Shown here: positions 27,307 through 35,558 of the stretch, piece after piece
Numbering within the stretch: the first letter of the stretch is position 1
Layout: each line of letters opens with the position of its first letter
NCBI GenBank assembly: GCA_964370965.1
Contig: CAYJLW010000004.1
Coordinates: forward strand, 66,106 to 130,105
Direction: 5' to 3'
Length of the DNA: 64,000 nucleotides
Origin: CAYJLW01 sp964370965
Lineage (GTDB): Bacteria; Actinomycetota; Acidimicrobiia; UBA2766
Notes under the pieces: generated by a model
The model's database searches: none
Told to the model about the DNA's origin: nothing
Seen by the model: the letters and a program-made list of their open reading frames with translations, nothing else
Made by a program: the position numbers and the translations under genes

Positions 27307-28104
27307 ATGGGGCCACGGGCCACGATCATCGGTGGGGGGAGCTACCACTGGGTGCCGAGCCTGGTTTCGGACTTCGCGGCGACACCGTCGCTGCAGGACG
27401 CCGAGGTCGTCCTCGAGGACGTCGACGGGTCCCGCTTCCCGCGGATGGCTGCCCTAGTCGAGCACCTGGCCGGGATCCGGGGGATCGGGATGCGCGCCTC
27501 CACGACGAGCGACCAACGGGCGGCGCTCGAGGGCGCCGACCGCGTCGTCTTCGCCACGTCCACGGGCGGCTTCGCCGGCATGGCCCACGACATCGAGATC
27601 CCGGAGCGTCACGGACTCCGTCAACCCCTCGGCGACAGCGTGGGCCCGGGCGGGATCATGCGGGCGCTGCGGTCCGTACCCGTCGCCCTCGACCTCGCCC
27701 GGGACATGGTCGAGGTCTGCCCCGACGCGCTGCTCGTGAACGTCTCGAACCCTCTGAGCGCCATCTGCCGGGCGGTGACCCGGGAGACCGGTGTGGCGAC
27801 CGTCGGCCTCTGCAACGAGCTCCTGGGCACCCAGTTCGCGCTCTGCCTCCTCTTCGACGTCGAGATGGGGGCGGTCGACATGGTGGTCGGGGCGGTGATG
27901 GGCGAGTATCTGCGTCGGGCCGCCGCCACCCAGGAGCTCACCGTGGACGCCGCCCTCGCCGGGGATCCCCGCCTCGCGCTCGATGCGATGCTCTGCGACC
28001 CTCTCACCAGCCGCCTCTCCTACGGTCGGGTGGTGGCGATGACCGAGGAGATGCTCGCCGCCACCGCGCCCTGGCTCCCGCACTTCGGGGGAGCCCCGGA
28101 GTAG
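27307..28104 (+). CDS. Shortened GH4-like NAD-binding protein
   Basis: ATG 27307 follows GGGAGG. The 265 residues align in order with family 4 glycosidases, which are normally about 430 residues. Present are the Rossmann start ATIIGGGSYHWVPSLVSD, the VLEDVDGSRF loop, ADRVVFATSTGGFAG, VNVSNPLSAICRAV, and VGLCNELLGT in place of the GLCHS motif. The sequence then goes quickly to the C-terminal signature GDPRLALDAMLCDPLTSRLSYGRVVAMTEEMLA. About 150 residues that carry the metal-binding His and catalytic Tyr seem to be missing, and the His after Cys is Asn. It probably binds NAD but may not be a normal glycosidase. Confidence 0.7.
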   Translation: MGPRATIIGGGSYHWVPSLVSDFAATPSLQDAEVVLEDVDGSRFPRMAALVEHLAGIRGIGMRASTTSDQRAALEGADRVVFATSTGGFAGMAHDIEIPERHGLRQPLGDSVGPGGIMRALRSVPVALDLARDMVEVCPDALLVNVSNPLSAICRAVTRETGVATVGLCNELLGTQFALCLLFDVEMGAVDMVVGAVMGEYLRRAAATQELTVDAALAGDPRLALDAMLCDPLTSRLSYGRVVAMTEEMLAATAPWLPHFGGAPE

Positions 28105-28159
28105 CGGCCCAGTGGCGGGCGCATGCGGCCGCCACCGCACCCACCTATAGGCTCGCTGG

Positions 28160-28390
28160 ATGCGCCCCCTCCAGGTTGTGCTCCGTCTCGCCGTCGCCGT
28201 CGTCGCCGTCCTCGGCGCCCTGTTGTTCGCGGCCGGCCACCACGACTACGAAGGACCCACGATGCTGGCCGTCACGAGCCGCCACGGTCTCAGCTTCTGG
28301 GACGTTCCCGTGCTCGCCGCCGGGGTGTTCGTTGCCGGCGTCGCCTTGGTCCCGCTCCTTCGCCGGGGGGCCCGCCGCGGGCGCTGGTAG
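28160..28390 (+). CDS. Small two-helix membrane protein
   Basis: This 76-residue protein has two membrane segments (VVLRLAVAVVAVLGALLFAAG and VPVLAAGVFVAGVALVPLL) joined by a short polar loop, and a basic C-terminus. A TAGGCT box six bases before the ATG suggests a leaderless start. No family recognised. Confidence 0.55.
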   Translation: MRPLQVVLRLAVAVVAVLGALLFAAGHHDYEGPTMLAVTSRHGLSFWDVPVLAAGVFVAGVALVPLLRRGARRGRW

Positions 28391-28436
28391 GGTCGCCCCG
28401 GCGTTCTGGCATACCGGATTCGCGGGAGGGCGCGCC

Positions 28437-29489
28437 GTGGGTGACTTCGCGGGCGGGGCTCTGGGCCCGGACAATCTCGCAGGCCTCTCGGGCCTGACAG
28501 ACCTGTCGGACCTGACAGATCTGACAGACCTGCAGCGCCACGTGCGCGACGACGTCCTCGGCCTCGGGACCACCGAGCGCCCGGAGTGGCCGGCCGGGTG
28601 GGGGGAGGACTGGCGGGCTGACCTCGACACCCGTCTCCAGGCCTGCGGCGCGGGCCTGGAGCCGGGGGCCTTCGTCCCCCTCGACAAGTACGCCATCGCT
28701 TCCCTGGGACGCTGCGAGGGGGAGTGGCTCGCCCGGCGGGGCGGCTCCCGCTTCGCCTGGAACGCCCGCAACCTGCGCGGCCGGATCCTGCACGCCGCCG
28801 TCGAGCTCCTCGTGGCTTCGTCCTGGGGGATGCCCCCCTTGCGCGCCGCCCGCGGGGCCATGGATGTGGTGACCGAGCGGGACGAGTCCGCGGGGGAGTA
28901 CCTCGCCGGCCTCGACGAAGGGCGGCGCGCCGCCCTGGTCGCGAACGTGAACGAGGTCGTGGCCAAGCTCGCCCACGACTTCCCCCCTCTGCTCGACTCC
29001 TGGCACCCGCGCACCGAGTCGCGGATGCGGTTCCGGGCCGGGCCCTTTCGTCTCGCCGGCGTCCCCGACCTCGTCCTCGGGCGCCCCCGTGGAACCCAGG
29101 CGCGCACGGTCGTCGTCGACTTCAAGACCGGTGATCCGTCCGACTGGCACCGCCAGGACCTCGGCTTCTATGCCGTGCTCGAGACCGTCCGTTCCCGGGT
29201 CCCGCCCCGCCGCTGCGTGACGTACTACGTCGACCACGGAGAAGGGGACGTCCTCGACGTCGACGAGTCAGCGCTCGCCGCCGCCGCCGAACGCGTCCTG
29301 TGCGCCGCCCGCACGGCGGCCGCCCTCGTGGCCGGCGCGGAGCCGCCCCGGCTCGCCCCGGGCGGCCAGTGCAGGTGGTGTTCCGGGCTGGAGTCCTGCC
29401 CGCCCGGCCGGGCGCAGGTCGGCGACGACGTGGCCCCGCCCGGGATCGACCCTGTGACCGGAGCCGACGTCGACGCGGACGAGGGCTGA
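28437..29489 (+). CDS. PD-(D/E)XK nuclease, RecB/Cas4-like
   Basis: GTG 28437 with GGGAGGG upstream gives 350 residues. After a Leu/Thr/Asp repeat region (LTDLSDLTDLTDL, from a short DNA repeat at about 28495-28533), the nuclease core has RGRILHAAVEL, a GVPDLVLG Asp, a VVVDFKTG D-x-K and a QxxxY-like HRQDLGFYAVL. Four cysteines, one at residue 93 (GRCEGEW) and three near residues 312-321 (CRWCSGLESC), match the iron-sulfur pattern of Cas4 and AddB-type nucleases. No CRISPR array or cas gene is in the window. A DNA repair or processing role is likely. Confidence 0.8.
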   Translation: MGDFAGGALGPDNLAGLSGLTDLSDLTDLTDLQRHVRDDVLGLGTTERPEWPAGWGEDWRADLDTRLQACGAGLEPGAFVPLDKYAIASLGRCEGEWLARRGGSRFAWNARNLRGRILHAAVELLVASSWGMPPLRAARGAMDVVTERDESAGEYLAGLDEGRRAALVANVNEVVAKLAHDFPPLLDSWHPRTESRMRFRAGPFRLAGVPDLVLGRPRGTQARTVVVDFKTGDPSDWHRQDLGFYAVLETVRSRVPPRRCVTYYVDHGEGDVLDVDESALAAAAERVLCAARTAAALVAGAEPPRLAPGGQCRWCSGLESCPPGRAQVGDDVAPPGIDPVTGADVDADEG

Positions 29490-29564
29490 GGCACGTCCCG
29501 GGCGGGGTGAACCCGCGCGCAAGAGAGCCCAGCGAGGCGCCTCCCGGCGAGGGGCAGCGCGGAC

Positions 29565-29570
29565 TAGGGT
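29565..29570 (+). promoter_or_regulatory. -10 box TAGGGT
   Basis: TAGGGT fits the TAnnnT pattern seen elsewhere in this window and lies 32 bases before the ATG of the polytopic membrane protein, upstream of its GGGAGG Shine-Dalgarno. Confidence 0.35.
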
Positions 29571-29601
29571 GTGCGCCGTTGGCGGGCTCTGGGAGGCTGA
29601 G

Positions 29602-30825
29602 ATGGTCCCACTGGTGAAGCATCCGTTCCGGCGCGAGATCGTCGTCCTGTTCTCCACGGCTATGGCGCTGTTCGTGTTCGTCGTGGCCGTCGGGATCCTG
29701 AACGGTACGGATCTGGTGGACTTCGGGAAGACGACGATCCTGGCCCACGTGCATGCGGGCACGCTGGGCTGGATCACGCTGGCGGTGTTCGCCGCCACCC
29801 TCTGGCTCTTCGGCGGGGGCGGCGCGTCACCGGGACGCACCACGACAGCACGTGTCCTCACGTACGGGGCGGCGGTGAGCGTGGTGGCCTATGCCGCGGC
29901 ATTCCTCCTCACCCGCAACACGGTGCGGCCCGTCATCGGGATCGTGACGCTGGCGGTGATGGTGGGCTTCGCCGTGTGGGCCCTGCTGCAGGCCGGGACG
30001 GCCGGCCCCCTCAGTGTTCCCCGGTTGGGATACCTCGCCGCCCTCGTGACGTCGGTGACAGGCGGCGTCTTCGGGGTCCTGTGGGGGCTCATGATCGCTA
30101 CGGGGGGCAAGTACCTTCCGGAGGGCGGCGAGGGGGCGCACCCGGCGACGATGGTCGTGGGCTTCCTGGTCCCCGTGGGGATGGCGACGGTGGAGTGGTG
30201 GCTCGTGCCCGGGAGCGCCGACACGAAGGCCACCCGGGCCGGGCTCGCGCAGATCGCCTTCCCGTTCGCGGGCGGGGTCCTGCTCATGGTGGGGGTACTG
30301 GCCGACGTCACGCCGCTGCAGCAGATGTCGGTCCTGCTGGAGATCGTGGGCGTGGTCATCATGCTCGTGCGCATCGGGGGGCCGATGGTGCGGGTGCGCT
30401 GGCTGGAGCCGGCCCCGGGGCGGCTCTTCTCGGTGGGGGGCTTCTGCATCGCTCTCAACATCGCCCTCCTCTTCTACCTCGTGGCGGCCTACGCGGGGGA
30501 CTTCGACAAGATCCCGTCGCACCTGCTTCTCGCCGTCGACCACGTCATGTTCGTCGGGGTGACCACGAACGCCGTCTTCGGGTTCCTCCTCGCCGGCACA
30601 TGGGACGAGCGCGAGGTTGTGTGGCCATGGGCGGACCAACTCGTGTTCTGGGGCCTCGACGGCGGCCTCCTCCTCTTCGTCGCCGGACTCATGGCGGACA
30701 CCGCGCTCCCGAAGCGCATCGGCACGCCGTTCATGGGAGCGGCGATCCTCCTGGGCCTCGCCACCTGCGCCCTGCGCCTCCGGGCCCTCGCCCGCACCCC
30801 GGAGCCGGTCCCGGCGGCGGCGTAG
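29602..30825 (+). CDS. Polytopic membrane protein resembling heme-copper oxidase subunit I / NnrS
   Basis: ATG 29602 after GGGAGG gives 407 residues with about 12 membrane helices. Histidines sit at helix positions reminiscent of heme ligands: ILAHVHAGTLGWITLA in the second helix, EGAHPATMVVGF in the middle and LLLAVDHVMFVGVTTNAVFGF late. This resembles cytochrome-oxidase-subunit-I-like proteins without a complete set of copper ligands, or NnrS-type proteins. No other oxidase subunit is next to it. The assignment is tentative. Confidence 0.55.
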   Translation: MVPLVKHPFRREIVVLFSTAMALFVFVVAVGILNGTDLVDFGKTTILAHVHAGTLGWITLAVFAATLWLFGGGGASPGRTTTARVLTYGAAVSVVAYAAAFLLTRNTVRPVIGIVTLAVMVGFAVWALLQAGTAGPLSVPRLGYLAALVTSVTGGVFGVLWGLMIATGGKYLPEGGEGAHPATMVVGFLVPVGMATVEWWLVPGSADTKATRAGLAQIAFPFAGGVLLMVGVLADVTPLQQMSVLLEIVGVVIMLVRIGGPMVRVRWLEPAPGRLFSVGGFCIALNIALLFYLVAAYAGDFDKIPSHLLLAVDHVMFVGVTTNAVFGFLLAGTWDEREVVWPWADQLVFWGLDGGLLLFVAGLMADTALPKRIGTPFMGAAILLGLATCALRLRALARTPEPVPAAA

Positions 30826-30981
30826 GGGGCGGGCTGCAGCCACGACGGACAGGGCGGGGTGGGGGCACAGGACCGAGATCTCGATCGGGACAACCTCGAC
30901 GGCGGGAGGCGAAGCCCGACCGGCTATGTTCCGGCCTGCGGAGTGAGGGGCAGTCCCGAGCGAGCTCGCCAGGGGGATGCG

Positions 30982-31824
30982 ATGACACCGGTACCAGGGC
31001 AGTACACCGTCACCGGAGCTGACGGGGTCCGACTCGCCACCGAGGTCGTCGGTGAAGGGCCCCCGGCGGTCCTGTGCCACGGCCTCACGGGCACCCGTCA
31101 CCAGATACTCGACCTCATCGGTCCCGTGGCCGCCGCCTTCACCGTCGTCGCCTACGACGCCCGCGGGCACGGAGAGAGCAGTCTTCCTCCCGGTGCCCCC
31201 CTCACCTGGGACGCCCTCGTCGCCGACCTCGACGCTGTGATGGAGCACTTCGGCCTCTCGGGCTGCGTCGTGGGCGGGGCGTCGATGGGTGCCGCCACAA
31301 CCCTGCGCTACGCCGCCCGGCGGCCCGACAAGGTGGGGCGGCTCTTGCAGTTGCTGCCGGCTCTCACCTGGGGCCGCAACATCCTGCTGGAGCGGCTCTT
31401 CGCCCTGCAGGCGACCATCGTGGAGCGCTACGGCATCGACGACCTCATCGAGATCACCCTCTCCGACCCGATGCTGGCGCGCATGGAGGTCGTCCGCCCC
31501 GGCATCGCGGCCGAGATCAAACGGGACATGCACGCCCACGACCCGGCGAACCTCCCCCGCCTCCTCCGGGAGATCCCCGCCGATCCCCTGTTCGAGACCA
31601 GGGACGAGTACCGCGGCGCGCTGGGGTCCCTCGAGATGCCCGTCTGCGTCCTCGCCTTCCCGGAGGACCCGGTCCACCCGATCAAGATCGCCCGCGACTA
31701 TGCCGAGCACATCCCCGACGTCACCTTCTGCGACCCGGGGGACGACCTTGACGCCGCCCTGGCCGACCTCACCTGGGTCTTCGAAACGGTCGGCTCCTTC
31801 CTCGCCCCCGCCCTGACGGGGTAG
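30982..31824 (+). CDS. Alpha/beta hydrolase
   Basis: ATG 30982 with AGGGGG upstream gives 280 residues. The fold is clear: oxyanion-side CHGLTGTRHQ, DARGHGESSLPPG, the nucleophile elbow GGASMGAAT with Ser, and a candidate catalytic His in FPEDPVHPI. The substrate is unknown. It stands alone downstream of the polytopic membrane protein. Confidence 0.85.
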   Translation: MTPVPGQYTVTGADGVRLATEVVGEGPPAVLCHGLTGTRHQILDLIGPVAAAFTVVAYDARGHGESSLPPGAPLTWDALVADLDAVMEHFGLSGCVVGGASMGAATTLRYAARRPDKVGRLLQLLPALTWGRNILLERLFALQATIVERYGIDDLIEITLSDPMLARMEVVRPGIAAEIKRDMHAHDPANLPRLLREIPADPLFETRDEYRGALGSLEMPVCVLAFPEDPVHPIKIARDYAEHIPDVTFCDPGDDLDAALADLTWVFETVGSFLAPALTG

Positions 31825-31864
31825 GGGGCCGAAGCAAGGCGTGAGTGAGCGGGAGGCCTCCGCG

Positions 31865-32026
31865 ATGTCAAAGAGGTACTTGCGGAGTGAGGATCTTGAC
31901 GAGGGTCTGGCGATGCTCGTCGGACCAGACAGCGCCGGGAACCTCTACGAGATCGGTGCGGTCGCGTCCGACGAAGGACCCGTCGTCGTTCACGCGATGC
32001 CCGCCCGGCCGGAGTACTTGAGGTGA
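31865..32026 (+). CDS. Small protein resembling a toxin of a toxin-antitoxin pair, possibly truncated
   Basis: ATG 31865 (GGGAGG upstream) gives 53 residues; a GTG at 31841 would add eight. The sequence GPDSAGNLYEIGAV, then GPVVVHAMPARPEYLR, recalls the C-terminal strands of small BrnT/RelE-like or DUF4258-type proteins, recognised only weakly. It is short for such a toxin, so it may be a remnant. A 24-codon ORF follows six bases later. Confidence 0.45.
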   Translation: MSKRYLRSEDLDEGLAMLVGPDSAGNLYEIGAVASDEGPVVVHAMPARPEYLR

Positions 32027-32031
32027 CGGGG

Positions 32032-32106
32032 ATGCCCCGAACCGTCTTGGAGCGCGCTGACGCCGAAGGCCGCCTCGCCGACACGGTCTCGATTGCCGCT
32101 GGATGA
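32032..32106 (+). CDS. 24-residue ORF, possible antitoxin remnant
   Basis: The ATG at 32032 has a GAGGTGACGGGG stretch upstream and encodes MPRTVLERADAEGRLADTVS plus four more residues. It starts directly after the toxin-like ORF, where an antitoxin would be expected, but it is far too short. It is either a decayed antitoxin or chance. Confidence 0.25.
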   Translation: MPRTVLERADAEGRLADTVSIAAG

Positions 32107-32112
32107 TGCGGG

Positions 32113-33051
32113 TCAGGTGACCACGACGTCCCCGCTCGTGAGCGTCCCCGAGTTGGAGTAGGTGATCTGTCCGGTGACCGTGAAGGTGACCGTGTCCAGC
32201 GGTCCCTGATCGTCGACGGCCCACGTGAGCGAGTAGGTCTTCTAGGGCCAGGTCGCCCAGGAGAACCACCAGGACGTGCTCGTCGCCCCGTTCACTCCCT
32301 GGCGGCCGACGGGCGCGAAGAACACCGGGGTGTCCAGGGAGACGCCGGCCCCTGGGTCCGAGACCTGCACCCGGCCCAGGTAGACGGGGAAGATCCAGAA
32401 ACGCGCCACGTCGAAGCTCACCGTGGCGTCCCCTCCGGCGGCCCCCGGCATGGTCCCCGAGCCCAGGACCGAGGTCACCGGGGCGGTGGCCCCGGTGACG
32501 GTGACGGGGAGCGTCTCCTGGTCGGTCGCCCCGCCGTCGTCGGCCACGGTCAGGGTGACGGTCTTGGTCGCCGGCGACATGTAGGTGTGAGAGGTGGTGA
32601 CGCCCGAGCCGTGGGGGGAGCCGTCCCCGAAGTCCCAGTCGTAGGAGACGATCGTCCCGTCGGGGTCCGTGGAGGCCGAGGCGTCGAAGTCCACGGCGAG
32701 GGGAGCGGGCCCGACCAGGGGGTCGGCGGAGAAGGCGGCCACCGGCGGCTGGTTGGGGACGCCTCCCCGGTCGTGGACGAAGACGTCCCAGGCGTCGTTG
32801 GTGTCCCCCGGGACGAGGTTGGAGGCCTCGGAGTAGAAGGCCACGTAGCGCCCGTCGCCGCTGATCGCTGGGTCATTGCTCCCGTCGTTCCCCTGGGTGC
32901 CGTCGGAGGCGACGTTCACCCGCTCGGTGGTCCCGGGGTTTGCCGTGGCGACTTGTGCCCCAGGGACGAGGAGTAGGCCGGACCCGACGAGTGCGACGAG
33001 CAACTTCGTCGTCCAGTCCGAGCCCCCGCGTCGTGTGCCAAGTCCGCCCAT
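32113..33051 (-). pseudogene. Secreted PD40 + PKD protein with in-frame amber codon
   Basis: ATG 33051 (GGGAGG upstream) begins a signal peptide (TTKLLVALVGSGLLLVPGAQVATA). One PD40 propeller-type repeat follows (RVNVASDGTQG to GDGRYVAFYSEASNLVPGDTNDAWDVFVHDR), then a PKD domain (PPVAAFSADPLVGPAPLAVDFDASAS to TLTVADDGG) and a beta-rich tail. TAG at 32242-32244 stops the frame after 269 residues (WWFSWATWP). The same frame continues for 42 sense codons (KTYSLTWAVDDQGPLDTVTF onward) to TGA at 32113. This is a nonsense mutation, readthrough or sequencing error. The PD40 unit closely resembles those in the lipoprotein at 35559. Confidence 0.7.
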
Positions 33052-33493
33052 TGTCTGCCTCCCTGATGTCCCCGTCGACGACTCGCTGGAACAGGCCGCG
33101 GTCACGCGTCGGCGTCACCGCCGGCCTTTCACCAGTGATTCGCCGGTAAGGGGGCATTCCTGCTACTCGTCCCGAGGGAAACGCGCGCTTCGACAGAGGC
33201 GGGCGAGCATCGCTCGCGGTCACAGGTCGAGCCTCGGGTTCGGTGTCGGGCCCACAGTGGGGCCTTCGGGGTGGTGGCCGCCTTCGCTGCCCGGCTCTCA
33301 GCGGCCGCGTCCCCCCCGGCCCAGGCCCGGGACTGGCCACTGAAGATCTCGGAATCGACCAAGATGCGGGGATTCGGTGAGATCTCCCGGCGAAGCCCTG
33401 CGCGGTCCCCGGAGTGTAGGGCGGGTCTGGGATTACGGGGTTGAGTTGCCGCCACTTCGGGAATCCGAACGTATCCGACCCCGTCGTCCCTGT
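33052..33493. other. 442-base region without a supported gene
   Basis: This holds the upstream region of the PD40/PKD gene. Open frames here are Arg/Ser-rich and lack Shine-Dalgarno sequences. I tried to match it to known riboswitches and found none. GC-rich hairpins are possible but not distinctive. Confidence 0.5.
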
Positions 33494-33694
33494 TCACCTC
33501 GCCGGCCCCGACGGCCCGTCCTGCTCGCAGACGTAGTACCTCCCGCGGGCGATCTCACGACGGAAGACATCGGGGTTCCCGGACGCGCTGTTGACGAGGT
33601 GCGCTCTGGCCGCTGCCTCGACCAGTCGCCCCCAGGTCTCCGCGGCGACCGGCGGCGACCTGTTCGCGTGCAGGACGTAACGTCTGCGTTCCAT
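33494..33694 (-). CDS. Hypothetical protein, 66 aa
   Basis: ATG 33694 gives MERRRYVLHANRSPPVAAET and 46 further residues ending REIARGRYYVCEQDGPSGPAR. A longer frame to 33775 is possible. Residue use is protein-like, but no family is recognised. The start codon lies at the edge of a strong inverted repeat (33661-33708), which could regulate it. It is just outside the left end of the integrated element. Confidence 0.4.
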   Translation of the reverse strand: MERRRYVLHANRSPPVAAETWGRLVEAAARAHLVNSASGNPDVFRREIARGRYYVCEQDGPSGPAR

Positions 33695-33708
33695 CCTGCA
33701 CGCGAACA
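33661..33708. repeat. 15-bp inverted repeat with inner palindrome
   Basis: TGTTCGCGTGCAGGA (33661-33675) and its exact complement (33694-33708) are separated by 18 bases. The inner side holds a second palindrome GACGTAACGTC. This could be a hairpin or a protein-binding site next to the element boundary. Confidence 0.6.
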
Positions 33709-33784
33709 CCGTTCGGCGGGGGTTGCGGCCAGCTGCGCCCGGTGGGAGGGGGATGCTCGCCGCCACGACCGCCAAACGTCCTGA

Positions 33785-33830
33785 GTGGGTGCTAGAGGAT
33801 TTGAACCTCTGACCTCTTCCGCGTCAAGGA
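33785..33830. repeat. Left attachment site (tRNA-Val 3' end copy)
   Basis: These 46 bases are identical to 43104-43149 and contain the tRNA-Val 3' end from the anticodon stem through the discriminator base. Similarity stops abruptly after CGTCAAGGA. There is no 5' half, so this is a displaced tRNA end and not a functional tRNA. Confidence 0.92.
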
Positions 33831-33956
33831 GAGCCGGGCGACTTCGGCGGGCTTCGGCGGACGACCGTGAACGTCGGGAAGCCCCAGGTGGAAGAGGGTA
33901 CGGGGTCCGCCGTCGTTCGTCAGGGCACAGGTGGGTTCTCGGGGGTAGGGAGCCCG

Positions 33957-33980
33957 TTTGGCTCCCAGGTTGGCTCCCAG
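33957..33980. repeat. Left arm-type sites (two TTGGCTCCCAG)
   Basis: Two direct TTGGCTCCCAG copies, 13 bases apart start to start, lie 127 bases inside the left att core. The same 24-base block recurs at 43009-43032 near the right core. They are candidate integrase arm-binding sites. Confidence 0.7.
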
Positions 33981-34096
33981 GCGGGTTCCACGGGCGCTCC
34001 TCTCGGCGAGATCGCGACGCCTCGTCATGGACATCGAGCGCGGGCCGCAGACTGTCGCTAACCTCGACTCCGAAACTGAGAGGGGCGTGATCGGCC

Positions 34097-34450
34097 ATGG
34101 GGAAGAATCCACCTGGGCAGCATTGCGCACCGAAGCCGCCACGACACGGCAGAGTCGCACTCGACCGGTTCTGGGAACTTGCAGCCCGCGCCATCGGAGT
34201 GCTTCTCCTCCTCGGGTTTATCCTCGCAACCGTCCACGACTGCACCCCACTGCTTGGCCAGCAGGGGAACGCCCCAACCCGATGCAGAGAGCAGGTGGAG
34301 GGCGCCTCCATCGACGCCGCAGGCGAGAGGGGCGTCCTTTTCACAGACCGGGAGATGGCCCGACTGTGGGCAGCCTGCATGACGGACGCTCGATGGGACT
34401 GCGACATGACGACCCTGGCCTGCGAAGGAGTCGACAACCCCTTCGACTGA
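34097..34450 (+). CDS. Hypothetical membrane-anchored protein, 117 aa
   Basis: ATG 34097 has GAGAGGGG about 11 bases upstream. One membrane segment (AIGVLLLLGFILATV, about residues 33-47) follows a basic N-terminus, giving an inside-to-outside topology. The outer part has five cysteines (HDCTPLL, TRCREQ, AACM, DCDM, ACEG) that could form disulfides. No family is recognised. First gene inside the element. Confidence 0.5.
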   Translation: MGKNPPGQHCAPKPPRHGRVALDRFWELAARAIGVLLLLGFILATVHDCTPLLGQQGNAPTRCREQVEGASIDAAGERGVLFTDREMARLWAACMTDARWDCDMTTLACEGVDNPFD

Positions 34451-34722
34451 TGTCGCGCTGGCCCGCCAGCCGCCAAGACCCGGAAGGCCTCGTGCACGGC
34501 GCGGTCCTCGTGACCGTGGATATCCCCGCCCCTCGTCGCGCTATTTGTCGTCGCTGGGCGCGCCGTGCAGCACCAAGAACGTGAAGCGAAACGTCCCTAC
34601 GTCGGACCCCGCCGTCCAGCCGACCCGGAACAGCCCGCCGTGTACCCGCACCCACCCCTCTCCGTGGCAGCCAGCCCGGCAGAGCGCTACCGTGACACGA
34701 TCAGACGTGGGGGAGGCCCCAA

Positions 34723-35277
34723 GTGGCAGCAAGCCGACATCTCGTGGGAGTGGCGTTCGTCGCCCTTGCCGTGGTCGCCGGATCGGGTTGTACGCCCGAG
34801 CCGGAACCCCAAGAGATCACCTACGTGGAGGAACCGACCCCCGAGCCGACCGCGGTCGCCTACCAGGGCGACGAGGGCACGACAACCTGGGAGCCCGCCC
34901 CCACCCCGGCGGCTCCCCTCTACCGCCTCACGGATCCCGAGTCCCTCGCCGCCACACTGGACGTGGCATCACAGAAGCTCGCGGGCCGGGGGGCGACGGA
35001 CGAGGAGAAAGCGGCGTTCGTGGAGCAGTTCCACGCGATGGAGCGTGGGGCCCAGGACACGGAGCGGGCTGGGTCCGGCGAGGTTGTCCTGCCCGATGCG
35101 CCGGCGCAGGCCGAGGTGTTCATCAGAGAGGTCGCCCCAACCGAAGTCGAAGCCCACAGCATCGTCGAGTACGCCGACATGGCGATGAACATGATGAAGG
35201 GGCCGACTCCCACGCCGTCACCCACACCTGCGTTCTGCTACCCGCGTGTGCGTCAGCCGGACGGGAGCTGCCGGTAG
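34723..35277 (+). CDS. Predicted lipoprotein, 184 aa
   Basis: GTG 34723 follows GGGAGG. The N-terminus is a lipoprotein signal (VGVAFVALAVVAGSGC, Cys at about residue 23). A Pro/Thr/Glu linker follows (TPEPEPQEI, EEPTPEPTAV), then a helical domain with SLAATLDVASQKLAGRGATDEEKAAFVEQFHAMERGAQD. The Thr/Pro-rich C-terminus ends CYPRVRQPDGSCR, with a likely disulfide loop. Family not recognised. It is cargo of the element and would be anchored outside the membrane. Confidence 0.6.
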   Translation: MAASRHLVGVAFVALAVVAGSGCTPEPEPQEITYVEEPTPEPTAVAYQGDEGTTTWEPAPTPAAPLYRLTDPESLAATLDVASQKLAGRGATDEEKAAFVEQFHAMERGAQDTERAGSGEVVLPDAPAQAEVFIREVAPTEVEAHSIVEYADMAMNMMKGPTPTPSPTPAFCYPRVRQPDGSCR

Positions 35278-35558
35278 ACGGCCGAAGCCGACGACCACCC
35301 GGGGTCACCCGGCGAACAACCTGCCCATGTTTTCGAGGTAACCGGTGACTGACGCTCGCGCGTGGGGACCTCATGCGCCCCCTGGTCAAGGAGGACATCC
35401 TGCGCGTCGAGGAGGCTGTTCCGCCTCACCTCCATGCCTGGCGTCCCGCCCGGGCCGGAGAGGACACGAGGGCAGCCGCGCCCTGCGCACCGACGGGTTA
35501 GCTTGTAGGGGGCGCCTACGACGTGTGCGGGCGCGCTCCAGGGAGAGGGAGGCCTCCG

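Noticed and set aside
25926..27329. One 467-residue fused TetR protein
   Set aside because: The N-terminal half of that frame is a shadow of the other TetR gene; start and stop overlap shows two genes.
33052..33340. Possible riboswitch upstream of the PD40/PKD gene
   Set aside because: Compared from memory with c-di-GMP, ydaO and cobalamin consensus cores; no matching core was found.
33129..33497. 122-codon minus-strand frame
   Set aside because: No Shine-Dalgarno, Arg/Ser-rich, overlaps the likely leader of the PD40/PKD gene.
33785..34090. Open frame starting MGARGFEPLTSSASR
   Set aside because: This is the well-known false translation of a tRNA 3' end; the DNA is the att copy of tRNA-Val.
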